Assembly (NCBI GenBank): GCA_015065965.1
Contig: SVPH01000002.1
Span: 1-64,000 of the forward strand
DNA: 64,000 bases
Direction of reading: 5' to 3'
DNA from: Oscillospiraceae bacterium
GTDB lineage: Bacteria; Bacillota; Clostridia; Oscillospirales; Acutalibacteraceae
A program made the position numbers and the translations under genes. The notes beneath the pieces are model-generated. The model ran no database searches and was not told the DNA's origin. It saw only the letters and a program-made list of their open reading frames with translations. Shown here piece by piece: positions 1 through 9,218 of this stretch (positions are counted from its first letter, which is position 1; every line of letters begins with the position of its first letter).

Positions 1-100
1 TCAGTTCAACGAAACTGAATCGCCCAGACGGTCGGCTATTAAACATCTGTTTACATTCCCCCGCGGTGATCCGCTTGTTCCGTCAGTCATGTAAACTTTG
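1..100 (-). ncRNA. ZTP/ZMP (pfl-motif) riboswitch, transcribed leftward toward a gene outside the window; core about 22-100, possible expression-platform hairpin at 1-18
   Basis: Minus-strand RNA reads GUUUACAU-GACUGACGGAACAA-GCGG-AUCA-CCGC-GGGGGA-AUGUAAAC ... GCCGACCGUCUGGGC. This gives an 8-bp P1, a 4-bp P2 and a conserved-looking 3' CCG..UCUGGGC element, then UCAGUU-UCGUUG-AACUGA. Matches the pfl/ZTP layout from memory; no covariance search run. Confidence 0.82.
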
Positions 101-107
101 TATCTTT

Positions 108-136
108 ATTATACAGAATGAATAGCGTTTTGTCAA
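108..136 (-). promoter_or_regulatory. Consensus sigma-A promoter for the riboswitch transcript
   Basis: Minus strand TTGACA (131-136) - 17 nt - TATAAT (108-113); perfect match to both hexamers. Confidence 0.9.
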
Positions 137-198
137 TTTAAAAAGAGAACAAATAGAAGGAAATATATTCAGAAAAAAACAGCAAAAAACACAAATTG

Positions 199-834
199 TT
201 ATTGCATTTTTTCTTGTTTAACTTTATGGTCAACTATATGGCGCTTTGCAAGTTCCGCCGTAACTTCATCAAGGCTGATACCCATTTCTATCATCATAAC
301 AGTAATATGGTAGAGAAGGTCTGCAATTTCATAAACGGTTTCCGCCTTATCGCCGCCCTTTGCGCCGATGATAACTTCTGTGCATTCCTCGCCGACTTTT
401 TTCAGGATTTTATCAATACCTTTTTCAAAAAGATATGTGGTGTATGAACCTTCTTTTTTCTCCACTTTTCTGCCGACTAGCATTTTATAAAGACCTTCAT
501 AGGAGAATTCTTCGGCTTCAGGTGCTACGATATCCTCAAAAAAACAGGTTTCACTGCCTGTATGGCAAGCAGGACCGTTTTTGATAACGTCAATGAGAAG
601 GGTATCCTTATCGCAGTCTGTGCGGATTGAAACAACCTGCTGAGTGTTGCCTGAGGTTTCGCCCTTTCTCCAAAGGCATTTGCGGCTTCTGCTGTAGAAG
701 CAGGTTTTGCCTTCTTTGATTGTAATATCAAGGCTTTCTGCGTTCATGTATGCAAGCATAAGCACCTTTTTGCTGTAATGGTCCTGCACAATTGCAGGGA
801 TAAGTCCGTCTGCGTTATATTTAAGTTCAATCAT
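199..834 (-). CDS. hisIE: Bifunctional phosphoribosyl-AMP cyclohydrolase / phosphoribosyl-ATP pyrophosphatase
   Basis: HisI motifs ([18 protein letters not shown]) followed by a HisE domain ([15 protein letters not shown]); end of his operon. Confidence 0.95.
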   Translation of the reverse strand: MIELKYNADGLIPAIVQDHYSKKVLMLAYMNAESLDITIKEGKTCFYSRSRKCLWRKGETSGNTQQVVSIRTDCDKDTLLIDVIKNGPACHTGSETCFFEDIVAPEAEEFSYEGLYKMLVGRKVEKKEGSYTTYLFEKGIDKILKKVGEECTEVIIGAKGGDKAETVYEIADLLYHITVMMIEMGISLDEVTAELAKRHIVDHKVKQEKMQ

Positions 835-835
835 T

Positions 836-1591
836 TTAAATCCTCATCTCTATGTTATTATCGTTAAGATATCTTTTCAAATCCATTATGTCAACTTCTT
901 TGAAGTGGAAGATAGAAGCGGCAAGACCTGCATCAGCACAGCCTGCTTTGAAAAGTTCAAGGAAGTCTTCTTTTTTGCCTGCACCGCCGCTTGCAATAAC
1001 GGGGATTGAAACAAGGTCGCTTATTTTCTGAAGCATTTCAAGGTCGAAGCCTTGCTTTACACCGTCGGTATCAATGCTGTTAACAACGAGTTCGCCTGCA
1101 CCGTTGTTTTCGCCCATTTTTGCCCATTCAAGTGCATCAATTCCGGTATCAATTCTGCCGCCTTTGCTGAAAATATGGAAAGAGCCGTCAACACGCTTAA
1201 TATCCATTGAAAGCACAACGCACTGGTCGCCGTATTTTTTTGCCGCCTTTTCGATGAGCGAGGGGTCTTTGATTGCACCTGAGTTTACCGAAACCTTATC
1301 TGCACCGCATTTAAGAACTCTGTCAAAATCATCGAGAGTATTGATGCCGCCGCCGACTGTGAGGGGAATGAAAATTTCACTTGCAACCTGAGTGAGTGCA
1401 TCTGTGAAAAGCGCTCTGCCCTCAAAAGATGCGGTTATATCATAGAAAACAAGTTCATCAGCACCGCTGTTGTTATAAAAATGTGCAAGTTCAACGGGTG
1501 AGGCAACATCCTGAATTCCCTCAAAGTTAACGCCTTTTACAACTCTGCCGTTTCTGACATCAAGGCAAGGAATAATTCTTTTTGTTATCAT
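836..1591 (-). CDS. hisF: Imidazole glycerol phosphate synthase subunit HisF
   Basis: [23 protein letters not shown]...; his operon context. Confidence 0.97.
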   Translation of the reverse strand: MITKRIIPCLDVRNGRVVKGVNFEGIQDVASPVELAHFYNNSGADELVFYDITASFEGRALFTDALTQVASEIFIPLTVGGGINTLDDFDRVLKCGADKVSVNSGAIKDPSLIEKAAKKYGDQCVVLSMDIKRVDGSFHIFSKGGRIDTGIDALEWAKMGENNGAGELVVNSIDTDGVKQGFDLEMLQKISDLVSIPVIASGGAGKKEDFLELFKAGCADAGLAASIFHFKEVDIMDLKRYLNDNNIEMRI

Positions 1592-2307
1592 AAAGCACCT
1601 CCTGCGGCGAGCGCATCTTTAAGGCTGAGTTTGCCTTCATAGACTGCCTTACCGACTATTGCGCCGTAAATGCCCATTTTATTGAGCGATTCTATTTCGT
1701 GAGTAAAGGTTATACCGCCCGAGGCAACAATATCAAGACCTTTGATTTCTGAAAGTTCTTTGTATATTTCAAGGTTTGTGCCCGAGAGCATACCGTCTTT
1801 TGAAATGTCGGTATAAATAACGGTTGAAACGCCTGTATCACGCAGTTTTTTACAAAATTCAACCGAGTTGACATTTGTTGTTTCCTGCCAGCCGCTTACG
1901 GCAACAAAACCTTCCTTAGCATCCACGCCGACCGCAACCGCATTGCCGAATTCCTTTACTGCCTCTTCAACAAAAGGGTAGTTGCGGATTGCAGCAGTAC
2001 CGAGGATAACGCGCTTTACGCCGAGGCTGAGATAGTCTTCAATGCGCTGCATATTTCTTATACCGCCGCCGACTTCAATGAACAGACCTTTTATTGTTGC
2101 GGCTTGACGGATTGCTTCAAAGTTAACCGGAGCGCCGTCTTTTGCGCCGTCAAGGTCAACCATATGTAAATTTGTTGCTCCGTCTTTCATGAACTCCAGA
2201 GCCATTTCAGCGGGAGAATCAGCATAGATTTTAACCTGATTGTAGTCACCCTTTGTTAAACGGACAACTTTACCGCCGAGTATATCTGTTGCGGGAAATA
2301 TCTGCAT
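1588..2307 (-). CDS. hisA: ProFAR isomerase HisA
   Basis: FPATDILGGKVVRLTKGDY, VGGGIRN, YTDISKDGMLSGTN motifs. Confidence 0.96.
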   Translation of the reverse strand: MQIFPATDILGGKVVRLTKGDYNQVKIYADSPAEMALEFMKDGATNLHMVDLDGAKDGAPVNFEAIRQAATIKGLFIEVGGGIRNMQRIEDYLSLGVKRVILGTAAIRNYPFVEEAVKEFGNAVAVGVDAKEGFVAVSGWQETTNVNSVEFCKKLRDTGVSTVIYTDISKDGMLSGTNLEIYKELSEIKGLDIVASGGITFTHEIESLNKMGIYGAIVGKAVYEGKLSLKDALAAGGAL

Positions 2308-2317
2308 AATTTTCTCC

Positions 2318-2926
2318 TTATATCTCTGAAAATGCTTTTAGCAGAGCAAGACCCTTTGCACCGCTCTTTTCGGGGTGGAACTGCATTCCGTAAACACTGC
2401 CGCTCTTTACTATTGCAGGCACTGCAACGCCGTATTCGGCAAACGCAAGTGTGTTTTCAACACAGCCCTTGGCGTAGAATGAGTGAACAAAATACATATA
2501 GTCGCCGGGTTCAATATATTTAAAAATCGGGTCTGCTTTGGCTAAGTTGAGTTTATTCCAGCCCATGTGAGGGATTTTTAAATCCTCGGGTATCTGACCT
2601 TCAAGAGGACCTACATAGCCTTTGATTAATCCCAGACCTGCGTGTGCGCCGTATTCAAAACTTCTTTCAAAAAGAAGTTGCATTCCGAGGCAGATGCCGA
2701 GAATAGGTTTGCCGCTTTCGGCAAGTGTACGCAAAAGTTCAACCATACCGCATTCACGCAGTTTTTTTGCAGCATCGCCGAATGCGCCTACACCGGGAAG
2801 AATTATTCTGTCAGCGGCAGCGATTTCATCTTTATCGCCTGTGATTTTGCACTCAATGCCGAGGCTTTTGAGTGATGACGAGAGCGAGAAAAGATTGCCG
2901 CAGCCGTAGTCAATTATTGCAATCAT
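2318..2926 (-). CDS. hisH: Imidazole glycerol phosphate synthase, glutamine amidotransferase subunit
   Basis: Class I GATase: GICLGMQLLFE, FHPEKSG. Confidence 0.96.
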   Translation of the reverse strand: MIAIIDYGCGNLFSLSSSLKSLGIECKITGDKDEIAAADRIILPGVGAFGDAAKKLRECGMVELLRTLAESGKPILGICLGMQLLFERSFEYGAHAGLGLIKGYVGPLEGQIPEDLKIPHMGWNKLNLAKADPIFKYIEPGDYMYFVHSFYAKGCVENTLAFAEYGVAVPAIVKSGSVYGMQFHPEKSGAKGLALLKAFSEI

Positions 2927-3513
2927 TATAAGATTCCTTTCGTTGAGGGGATTTCACCGCCGAGGGTAAGGTCTTCAAACACCGCTTTGCAAAGCGCCCT
3001 TGAAACTGCTTTGAAAATACCCTCAATAATATGATGACTGTTTTTGCCCTCAAGTTGCTTTATGTGGAGAGTGATATCGCTGTTGCGAACGAATGATATA
3101 AAGAATTCCTCGACGAGTTCAGTATCCATGCCGCCTACAGCAGGTGTCGGAATATTTACATCGTAATTGAGGAATGCTCTGCCGCTTATGTCAACGCTTG
3201 CAAGGATAAGAGTTTCATCCATGGGCAGAAGGATGCTGCCGTAGCGTGAAATTCCTCTTTTTTCGCCGACTGCTTTTGCAAATGCCTGACCGAGCACGAT
3301 TCCAACATCTTCAACAGTATGGTGATAGTCAACATGAGTGTCGCCGACGCATTTAACTTTTAAATCCATTCTGCCGTGGCGGGCAAAAAGTTCAAGCATA
3401 TGGTCAAGGAAACCGCAACCCGTGTCAATTTCGTTTTTACCTGTGCCGTCAAGGTTGAGCCACAGTTCAATATCGGTTTCGTTTGTCTTTCTTTTGATTT
3501 CTGCTTCTCTCAT
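2926..3513 (-). CDS. hisB: Imidazoleglycerol-phosphate dehydratase
   Basis: GFLDHMLELFARHG, DTHVDYHHTVEDVGI, HHIIEGIFKA. Confidence 0.97.
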   Translation of the reverse strand: MREAEIKRKTNETDIELWLNLDGTGKNEIDTGCGFLDHMLELFARHGRMDLKVKCVGDTHVDYHHTVEDVGIVLGQAFAKAVGEKRGISRYGSILLPMDETLILASVDISGRAFLNYDVNIPTPAVGGMDTELVEEFFISFVRNSDITLHIKQLEGKNSHHIIEGIFKAVSRALCKAVFEDLTLGGEIPSTKGIL

Positions 3514-3525
3514 ATTATCCTCCCG

Positions 3526-4578
3526 TCACACAATGGTTTGAATTGTATCAACAAGTGTCTGCATGTCTTCGTCTGTGCCGACGGTGATGCGCAGATAGTT
3601 ATCTATTTTTGCTTTGTTGAAATATCTTACAAGAATGCCGTTTTCTCGGAGTTTTGCAGCAAGTTCGCTTGCTGCAATTTTATCGCTTGCTGCAAAGATG
3701 AAGTTTGCTTTTGACTCAGTGCATTTAAAGCCGAGTGCTTTAAGTTGAGCAATGGTCTTTTCTCTTGTCGCAACGATTTTTGCGATTTTATCGTCATAAT
3801 ATTCATTATCCGCAATTGCCGCAGCCGCCGCTTTGATTGAAAGGGTGTTGAGATTGTATGGATTAAACGAATATTTGAGTTTGTTAAGGTCGTCAATAAT
3901 ATCCTTTGATGCTATGCCGAAACCGACTCTCAGACCTGCAAGCGAATGGCTTTTTGAAAAAGTGCGTGTTACAAGAAGATTATCGTACTTCTTAACAAGT
4001 TCCATGCAACTTTCGCCGCAGAATGCCATATATGCCTCGTCAATGATAACGAGGTTGTCGGGGTTAGATGAGATGATTTTTTCAACATCGTCAAAACTCA
4101 ATGCAAGACCTGTGGGTGCATTGGGGTTAGCAATAACAATATTCTTGTTTTTGCCGATGTAGTCATTTACATCAATCGAAAAATCATCTTTGAGGGGTAT
4201 CTGTTCAAGTTCAACGCCGAAGATATCGGCATAAACGGGGTAGAAGCCGTATGAAATCTCAGGGCAGCAGAGTTTGCCGCCTGCACCGCAAAAGCCCATG
4301 ATAGCGAATGCAAGCACATCGTCAGAGCCGTTGCCGCAGAACACCATGTCTGGTGTAACTCCGAACTGCTCTGCGATTGCCGAGCGAAGTTCTTTGAGTT
4401 CGGGATCTGAATAGAGGTTAAGTTTGTCTATAACTTCTTCGCTGAGGACTTCTTTAACTTTAGGCGACGGAGGGAACGGAGATTCGTTTGTGTTTAATTT
4501 TATAACTTTAAGATTAACCTGTTCGCCGGGAACATATGGAACAAGTTTAGCATAATTTTCTGAAAGAAATTTGCTCAT
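3526..4578 (-). CDS. hisC: Histidinol-phosphate aminotransferase
   Basis: PLP aminotransferase fold I motifs (NTNESPFPPSP, TRTFSKSHSLAGLRVGF); his operon. Confidence 0.95.
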   Translation of the reverse strand: MSKFLSENYAKLVPYVPGEQVNLKVIKLNTNESPFPPSPKVKEVLSEEVIDKLNLYSDPELKELRSAIAEQFGVTPDMVFCGNGSDDVLAFAIMGFCGAGGKLCCPEISYGFYPVYADIFGVELEQIPLKDDFSIDVNDYIGKNKNIVIANPNAPTGLALSFDDVEKIISSNPDNLVIIDEAYMAFCGESCMELVKKYDNLLVTRTFSKSHSLAGLRVGFGIASKDIIDDLNKLKYSFNPYNLNTLSIKAAAAAIADNEYYDDKIAKIVATREKTIAQLKALGFKCTESKANFIFAASDKIAASELAAKLRENGILVRYFNKAKIDNYLRITVGTDEDMQTLVDTIQTIV

Positions 4579-4587
4579 GGGTTCACC

Positions 4588-5865
4588 TTATTTCTCAAAT
4601 CTGATTGCCGCACTCTTGCCGTGAGCATGAAGACCTTCACGGTTTGCAAAAAGAACAATGTTGTCCTTTACCTTTTCAAGCGCTTCCTTGGTGTAATAAA
4701 TATACTGTGACTTCTTTACAAAATCGTCAACAGAAAGGGGAGAACTGAATCTTGCAGTGCCTGAAGTGGGCAAAGTATGGTTTGTGCCTGCAAGGTAGTC
4801 ACCCAATGCTTCCGGTGTGTTTTTGCCAAGGAAAATTGAACCTGCATTTTTGATTTTATCAAGAAGAGCAAAAGGATCATCAACGCATACCTCGAGGTGT
4901 TCGGGAGCAATTTCGTTGGCGATTTCTATGCCTTGCTCAAGATTTTTTGCGATGATGATTTTGCCGTTTGTGTCAATGGAAGTTCTTGCGATTTCTTCTC
5001 TGGGGAGCAAGGGAATCTGTCTTTCAAGTTCTTCACTGACTGCGTAAGCAAGTTTTTCGCTGTCCGTTACAAGAACCGCGCTTGCGAGTTTGTCATGTTC
5101 TGCCTGTGAGAGAAGGTCGGCTGCAACGTAAACGGGGTTGCATGTTCCATCGGCGAGCACGAGAATTTCGCTCGGACCTGCAATCATATCAATATCAACA
5201 AGACCGTAGAGCATTCTCTTTGCAGTTGCAACAAAAACATTGCCGGGGCCTACAACTTTATCAACTTTGGGAACGCTTTCCGTTCCGTAAGCGAGAGCGG
5301 CAACAGCCTGAGCGCCGCCTGTTTTGATTATTGTGTCAACTCCTGCAATTTTTGCAGCGCAAAGGATAGCCGAAGGTATGTTGCCATGCTTATCGGGGGG
5401 AGTAACCATAACGATTTCTTTTACACCTGCAATTTTTGCGGGGACAGCGTTCATAAGAACGGTTGAGGGGTAACTTGCAGTGCCGCCGGGGACATAAAGA
5501 CCTGCCTTTTCAATAGGAGTTATCTTCTGACCGGAAACGGAGCCATCGCCGTTATCAATTTCAAATCCGCTGCGGAGTTGATTTCTGTGAAATCTTTCAA
5601 TGTTGTTTTTAGCGATTTCGAGTGTTTCAATAAGCGCTTTGTCTTCGCTCTCATATGCAGCATCAATTTCTGCCTGAGTTACTCTCAGATTTTCGATTTC
5701 TGCGCCGTCAAATTTGAGAGCATATTCTTTAAGTGCATTGTCACCGTTATCTTTAACATTTTTGATTATATCGGCAACGATTGCTTCAACACCGCTTTCA
5801 AGTTTGATATCTCTTGTGAGGATATCTTCTTTTGCGGCATTTTCTATATTTATAATCTTAATCAT
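4588..5865 (-). CDS. hisD: Histidinol dehydrogenase
   Basis: GLYVPGGTASYPSTVLMNAVPAKIAGV, IDMIAGPSEILVLAD, GDYLAGTNHTLPTSG. Confidence 0.97.
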   Translation of the reverse strand: MIKIINIENAAKEDILTRDIKLESGVEAIVADIIKNVKDNGDNALKEYALKFDGAEIENLRVTQAEIDAAYESEDKALIETLEIAKNNIERFHRNQLRSGFEIDNGDGSVSGQKITPIEKAGLYVPGGTASYPSTVLMNAVPAKIAGVKEIVMVTPPDKHGNIPSAILCAAKIAGVDTIIKTGGAQAVAALAYGTESVPKVDKVVGPGNVFVATAKRMLYGLVDIDMIAGPSEILVLADGTCNPVYVAADLLSQAEHDKLASAVLVTDSEKLAYAVSEELERQIPLLPREEIARTSIDTNGKIIIAKNLEQGIEIANEIAPEHLEVCVDDPFALLDKIKNAGSIFLGKNTPEALGDYLAGTNHTLPTSGTARFSSPLSVDDFVKKSQYIYYTKEALEKVKDNIVLFANREGLHAHGKSAAIRFEK

Positions 5866-6485
5866 TTTGCTAACTCCTTCTTGAGTTTTTCCATAAGCAG
5901 GTCAATGTCAGCGCCTTTGAATTTGTATGATGACTTATTTGCGATAAGTCTTGCGCTGATAGGCATAATCTGCTCATAAACTCTCAGGTTGTTTTCCTTG
6001 AGGGTTTTGCCCGATTCAACGATGTCAACGATAACGTCTGTAAGACCGAGAAGGGGAGCAATTTCAATTGAACCGTTGAGTTTTATGATTTCGATTTCAC
6101 GGTTGAGTGAAATATAATAGTTCTTTGCAATGTTTACAAATTTTGTGGCAACTCTGAGCGGTCTGTCAAAATCCTCAACATAATCATTCGGAGCCGCAAC
6201 GCACATATTGCACTTGCCCAAGCCAAGGTCGAGCAGTTCATAGATATCAAAATCGCCTTCTTCAAGGATATCTTTGCCTACAACACCGATATCTGCTGCG
6301 CCGTGCGCAATATAAATTGCAACATCAGAGGGCTTTACAAGCAGATAGCGTACGCCGTTTTCTTCATTTTCAAAAACAAGTTTTCTGTTGTCACTGTAAA
6401 TTTCACTGCAATCATAGCCGATTGAAGCGAAAAGTTCATAAACCTTGTCGCCGAGTCTGCCTTTAGGCAACGCTATATTCAGCAT
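5862..6485 (-). CDS. hisG: ATP phosphoribosyltransferase, short form
   Basis: LNIALPKGRL, ADIGVVGKDIL, GLTDVIVDIVESGKTLKEN. Confidence 0.96.
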   Translation of the reverse strand: MLNIALPKGRLGDKVYELFASIGYDCSEIYSDNRKLVFENEENGVRYLLVKPSDVAIYIAHGAADIGVVGKDILEEGDFDIYELLDLGLGKCNMCVAAPNDYVEDFDRPLRVATKFVNIAKNYYISLNREIEIIKLNGSIEIAPLLGLTDVIVDIVESGKTLKENNLRVYEQIMPISARLIANKSSYKFKGADIDLLMEKLKKELAK

Positions 6486-7600
6486 GCTGCCACCTCCCTG
6501 AGTGCGCCGTTTTCAAATGAATAAACCGTTTTGGCTTTGTAGCCTTCGGGGATTGTGTGTTCAACACGGACAGAAAAACCCTTGTCCACAAAACTTTCAA
6601 CAAGAGAGAGTAATGATTCACTCTTGTCTGCCGAATCAAAAAGAATAAGAATGTCGCTGTCGAATTCACGCTTTTTCTTATAATAAAGGTTAAGGTTGTC
6701 AAGATAAACAGCAAAGCCGATGGCTTGAGTGTTTTCACGCAGTTTACCTGCAAGTTTATCGTATCTGCCGCCCGAAAGAACAGCGGATGGCGCTTTCTCA
6801 ACATAACCCTGAAAGATGATTCCGTTATAGTATTCGGTGTTGTTGAGAACGGAAAGGTCAATATAAAGTCTGTCTGAAAGCGGATTTTTTCTGAGTGAAG
6901 CGGCAAGAAAATTCAGTTCATCACAAGCCTTTTTCATCTCATCGTTGCAGGCAAGTGCACAAAGTTCGGGAATAACATCGTCTGTTTTTCCGTTGATGCC
7001 TGCAAGTTTTGAAAGGAGTTCTGTTTTATCTGCAGGAACTCCGCATTTTTCGCAGATTGATCTCAGATCATGTATGTTTTTGCCTTTAATACATCTGATG
7101 ATATCTTTTTTTGCGTTTTCACTTATTGAAAGTTCGGTAAGAAGAGAAGGAATGAATGCCATGTGTGAAACTGAAAGCACAAAATCTTTATCTATCTTCT
7201 TAAGGCTTTTTGCAGCAAGGTTAACAACTTCAGTTACAAGGTAATCGTCAACTTTACCAAGCACTTCAACGCCTGTCTGCTTGATTTCTTTGTAGTCCAT
7301 TGAACTGTCGCTCATTCTGAAAACGCTTTCGTTATAGTAAAGTTTTGTAAGCGCTTGGGTGAGTTTTGCGTTCTTTACGATTGAAAGCGTAATATCAGGC
7401 TTGAGTGCCATGAGGCGTCCGTCGGAATTATTGAACGCAAGGATACCTTTGCTGGAGAGAAAGTCGCGGTTATCGCTGTAAAAACTGTATTCCTCAAACT
7501 TTGCCATGCGGTATTCTTTGTAACCCCACTGCTTGTAAAGCATTGAAAGTTCATATGTAAGGCTGTCCTCTTTGGACATGGTTGCAAGAAATTCGTCCAT
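6479..7600 (-). CDS. hisZ: ATP phosphoribosyltransferase regulatory subunit HisZ
   Basis: HisRS-like paralogue (LKPDITLSIVKNA, GGRYDKL) next to short HisG. Start at 7600 preferred over the 7642 track start (MDEFLATM with GGAG upstream). Confidence 0.92.
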   Translation of the reverse strand: MDEFLATMSKEDSLTYELSMLYKQWGYKEYRMAKFEEYSFYSDNRDFLSSKGILAFNNSDGRLMALKPDITLSIVKNAKLTQALTKLYYNESVFRMSDSSMDYKEIKQTGVEVLGKVDDYLVTEVVNLAAKSLKKIDKDFVLSVSHMAFIPSLLTELSISENAKKDIIRCIKGKNIHDLRSICEKCGVPADKTELLSKLAGINGKTDDVIPELCALACNDEMKKACDELNFLAASLRKNPLSDRLYIDLSVLNNTEYYNGIIFQGYVEKAPSAVLSGGRYDKLAGKLRENTQAIGFAVYLDNLNLYYKKKREFDSDILILFDSADKSESLLSLVESFVDKGFSVRVEHTIPEGYKAKTVYSFENGALREVAAC

Positions 7601-7632
7601 ATTAATCTCCTGTAATTTTTCATTATGACGAT

Positions 7633-7661
7633 AGTATAGCACACTTTATTATGTTAGTCAA
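7633..7661 (-). promoter_or_regulatory. his operon promoter
   Basis: Minus strand TTGACT (7656-7661) - 17 nt - TATACT (7633-7638), about 33 nt upstream of the hisZ start. Confidence 0.8.
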
Positions 7662-7685
7662 TTAGCGATTTACCACGCTAAATCG
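7662..7685. promoter_or_regulatory. Nested inverted repeats next to the his -35, candidate operator
   Basis: TTAGCG (7662-7667)/CGCTAA (7676-7681) and CGATTTA (7666-7672)/TAAATCG (7679-7685) within TTAGCGATTTACCACGCTAAATCG. Confidence 0.45.
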
Positions 7686-7753
7686 TCGGGATTTTAAAAT
7701 GATTTATATAAAATAGACAAAGCGCATGGCTTTTGCCATACGCTGAATCCGAT

Positions 7754-8128
7754 TTATTTATCGTTCACGGCTTTGCAAAGGCATTCAAAACTTTCCTGGC
7801 TGATAACGTGTTCAATACGGCATGCATCAATAGCAGCCTGATCTTTGCTTACACCGATGCCGATAAGCCATTTTGTGATAGTTTCGTGCCTGTTATAAAC
7901 ATTGTTTGCGATTTCAAGACCTTCGTCGGTGAGAGTTATTGAGCCGTCACCGTCTGTTACAATATATCCGTGTTCCCTGAGATTTCTCATTGCAACGCAA
8001 ACGCTGGGCTTTGAATAGCCGAGTTCGGTTGCTATATCAACGGAACGGACAGCAGATTTTTTTTGGCTGAGTATAAGTATTGTTTCAAGGTAATTTTCAG
8101 CAGATTCGCCCATTATCATTGTTTTCAC
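7754..8128 (-). CDS. DtxR/MntR-family metal-dependent transcriptional regulator
   Basis: ENYLETILILSQKKSAVRSVDIATELGYSKPSVCVAMRNLREHGYI winged-helix plus dimerisation domain (IEHVIS). Confidence 0.88.
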   Translation of the reverse strand: MKTMIMGESAENYLETILILSQKKSAVRSVDIATELGYSKPSVCVAMRNLREHGYIVTDGDGSITLTDEGLEIANNVYNRHETITKWLIGIGVSKDQAAIDACRIEHVISQESFECLCKAVNDK

Positions 8129-8134
8129 CTCTGA

Positions 8135-8146
8135 TTAGTTAACTAA
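8135..8146. promoter_or_regulatory. Palindrome TTAGTTAACTAA, candidate DtxR-family autoregulatory operator
   Basis: 12-bp perfect palindrome just upstream of the DtxR-family gene. Confidence 0.5.
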
Positions 8147-8200
8147 CTCTTAACACTATACCATATAATGTAATTAATTTCAATGTAAATAACAAGAAAA

Positions 8201-9160
8201 TTAGATATATTTTTCGATAAATTTTGTAACAGTTTCCCAATAAATTTCGGGATAGACATAGCCTGCTGCTGCATGGGTTGCACCTTCAACAACAAGGCGT
8301 TCTTTTTCACAGCCTGCGTTTTGGTAAAGGGGATAGTTCATCCAGAACGGAACGGTAGAATCTTTATCTCCATGGATAAAAAGGGTGGGAGTTTTTGATT
8401 TTTTTACCTGTTCAAGAGGAGAATTTTCTCTGATATCAAAACCGATTTTTGATTTTATTATGGGGTTGATTGCTTTAAGAATAAGTTCGGGAGGCAATTT
8501 GAACATGCTTTTCATCTGTATGCTGTATTGATCCCAAAGAGAAGTGAATCCGCAGTCTTCGATACAGCATATAACGTTTTTCGGCAAATCTTCGCCCGTA
8601 GCGTTCATGACCGTAACAGCGCCCATTGATGCACCGTGAAGAATTATTTTTGCATCAGGATCTTTGTCGATTATATATTTTATCCAGTCAATGATATCAA
8701 GCCTGTCAAGCCATCCCATTGTGCAGTAATTGTGTTCACTCTTACCGTGACCTCTAAGATACGGCAGGATGACATTATAACCCATTTCATGGAATCGCCT
8801 TGCATAGATGTTGTTTTGAGAAGGGTCGCCTGTAAATCCGTGGCAGGAGATAGCGTAAACATGGCTGCCCTCGTTTTCATAGTAAATGGAATGGAGGCAT
8901 TCACCGTGTTTGTTGAAGGTAAATAATTTTTTATAGATATTTTTTCTGTAAAAAGCAATTCCTTTAAGCGCTTCTTCCGATTCATAAAAGCATGCGCTTT
9001 CTTCCGTCGGCATAAGACCGCCTTGCGCAATAAGCGCCGCAATGCCGCTTTTGCTCAGAAGTCTGTCAACAATCGAGTTGCCGATTATGGCATATGATGT
9101 ACCGATAACGGCAGCCGGAACTGCAATTTTTTTCAATAATACGTACCTTTTCTTATGCAT
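8201..9160 (-). CDS. Alpha/beta hydrolase with N-terminal hydrophobic segment
   Basis: LRGHGKSE, ILHGASMGAVTV nucleophile elbow, FIHGDKDSTVP, GATHA. Confidence 0.85.
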   Translation of the reverse strand: MHKKRYVLLKKIAVPAAVIGTSYAIIGNSIVDRLLSKSGIAALIAQGGLMPTEESACFYESEEALKGIAFYRKNIYKKLFTFNKHGECLHSIYYENEGSHVYAISCHGFTGDPSQNNIYARRFHEMGYNVILPYLRGHGKSEHNYCTMGWLDRLDIIDWIKYIIDKDPDAKIILHGASMGAVTVMNATGEDLPKNVICCIEDCGFTSLWDQYSIQMKSMFKLPPELILKAINPIIKSKIGFDIRENSPLEQVKKSKTPTLFIHGDKDSTVPFWMNYPLYQNAGCEKERLVVEGATHAAAGYVYPEIYWETVTKFIEKYI

Positions 9161-9179
9161 ATCTGTACCTCCGTGATAT

Positions 9180-9212
9180 CAAAAACTGCGCAAACTTAAG
9201 GTTTGCGCAGTG
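9180..9212 (-). terminator. Rho-independent terminator of the acyl-CoA synthetase gene
   Basis: ACTGCGCAAAC/GTTTGCGCAGT 11-bp stem then TTTTT on the minus strand. Confidence 0.85.
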
Positions 9213-9218
9213 CAGTAA

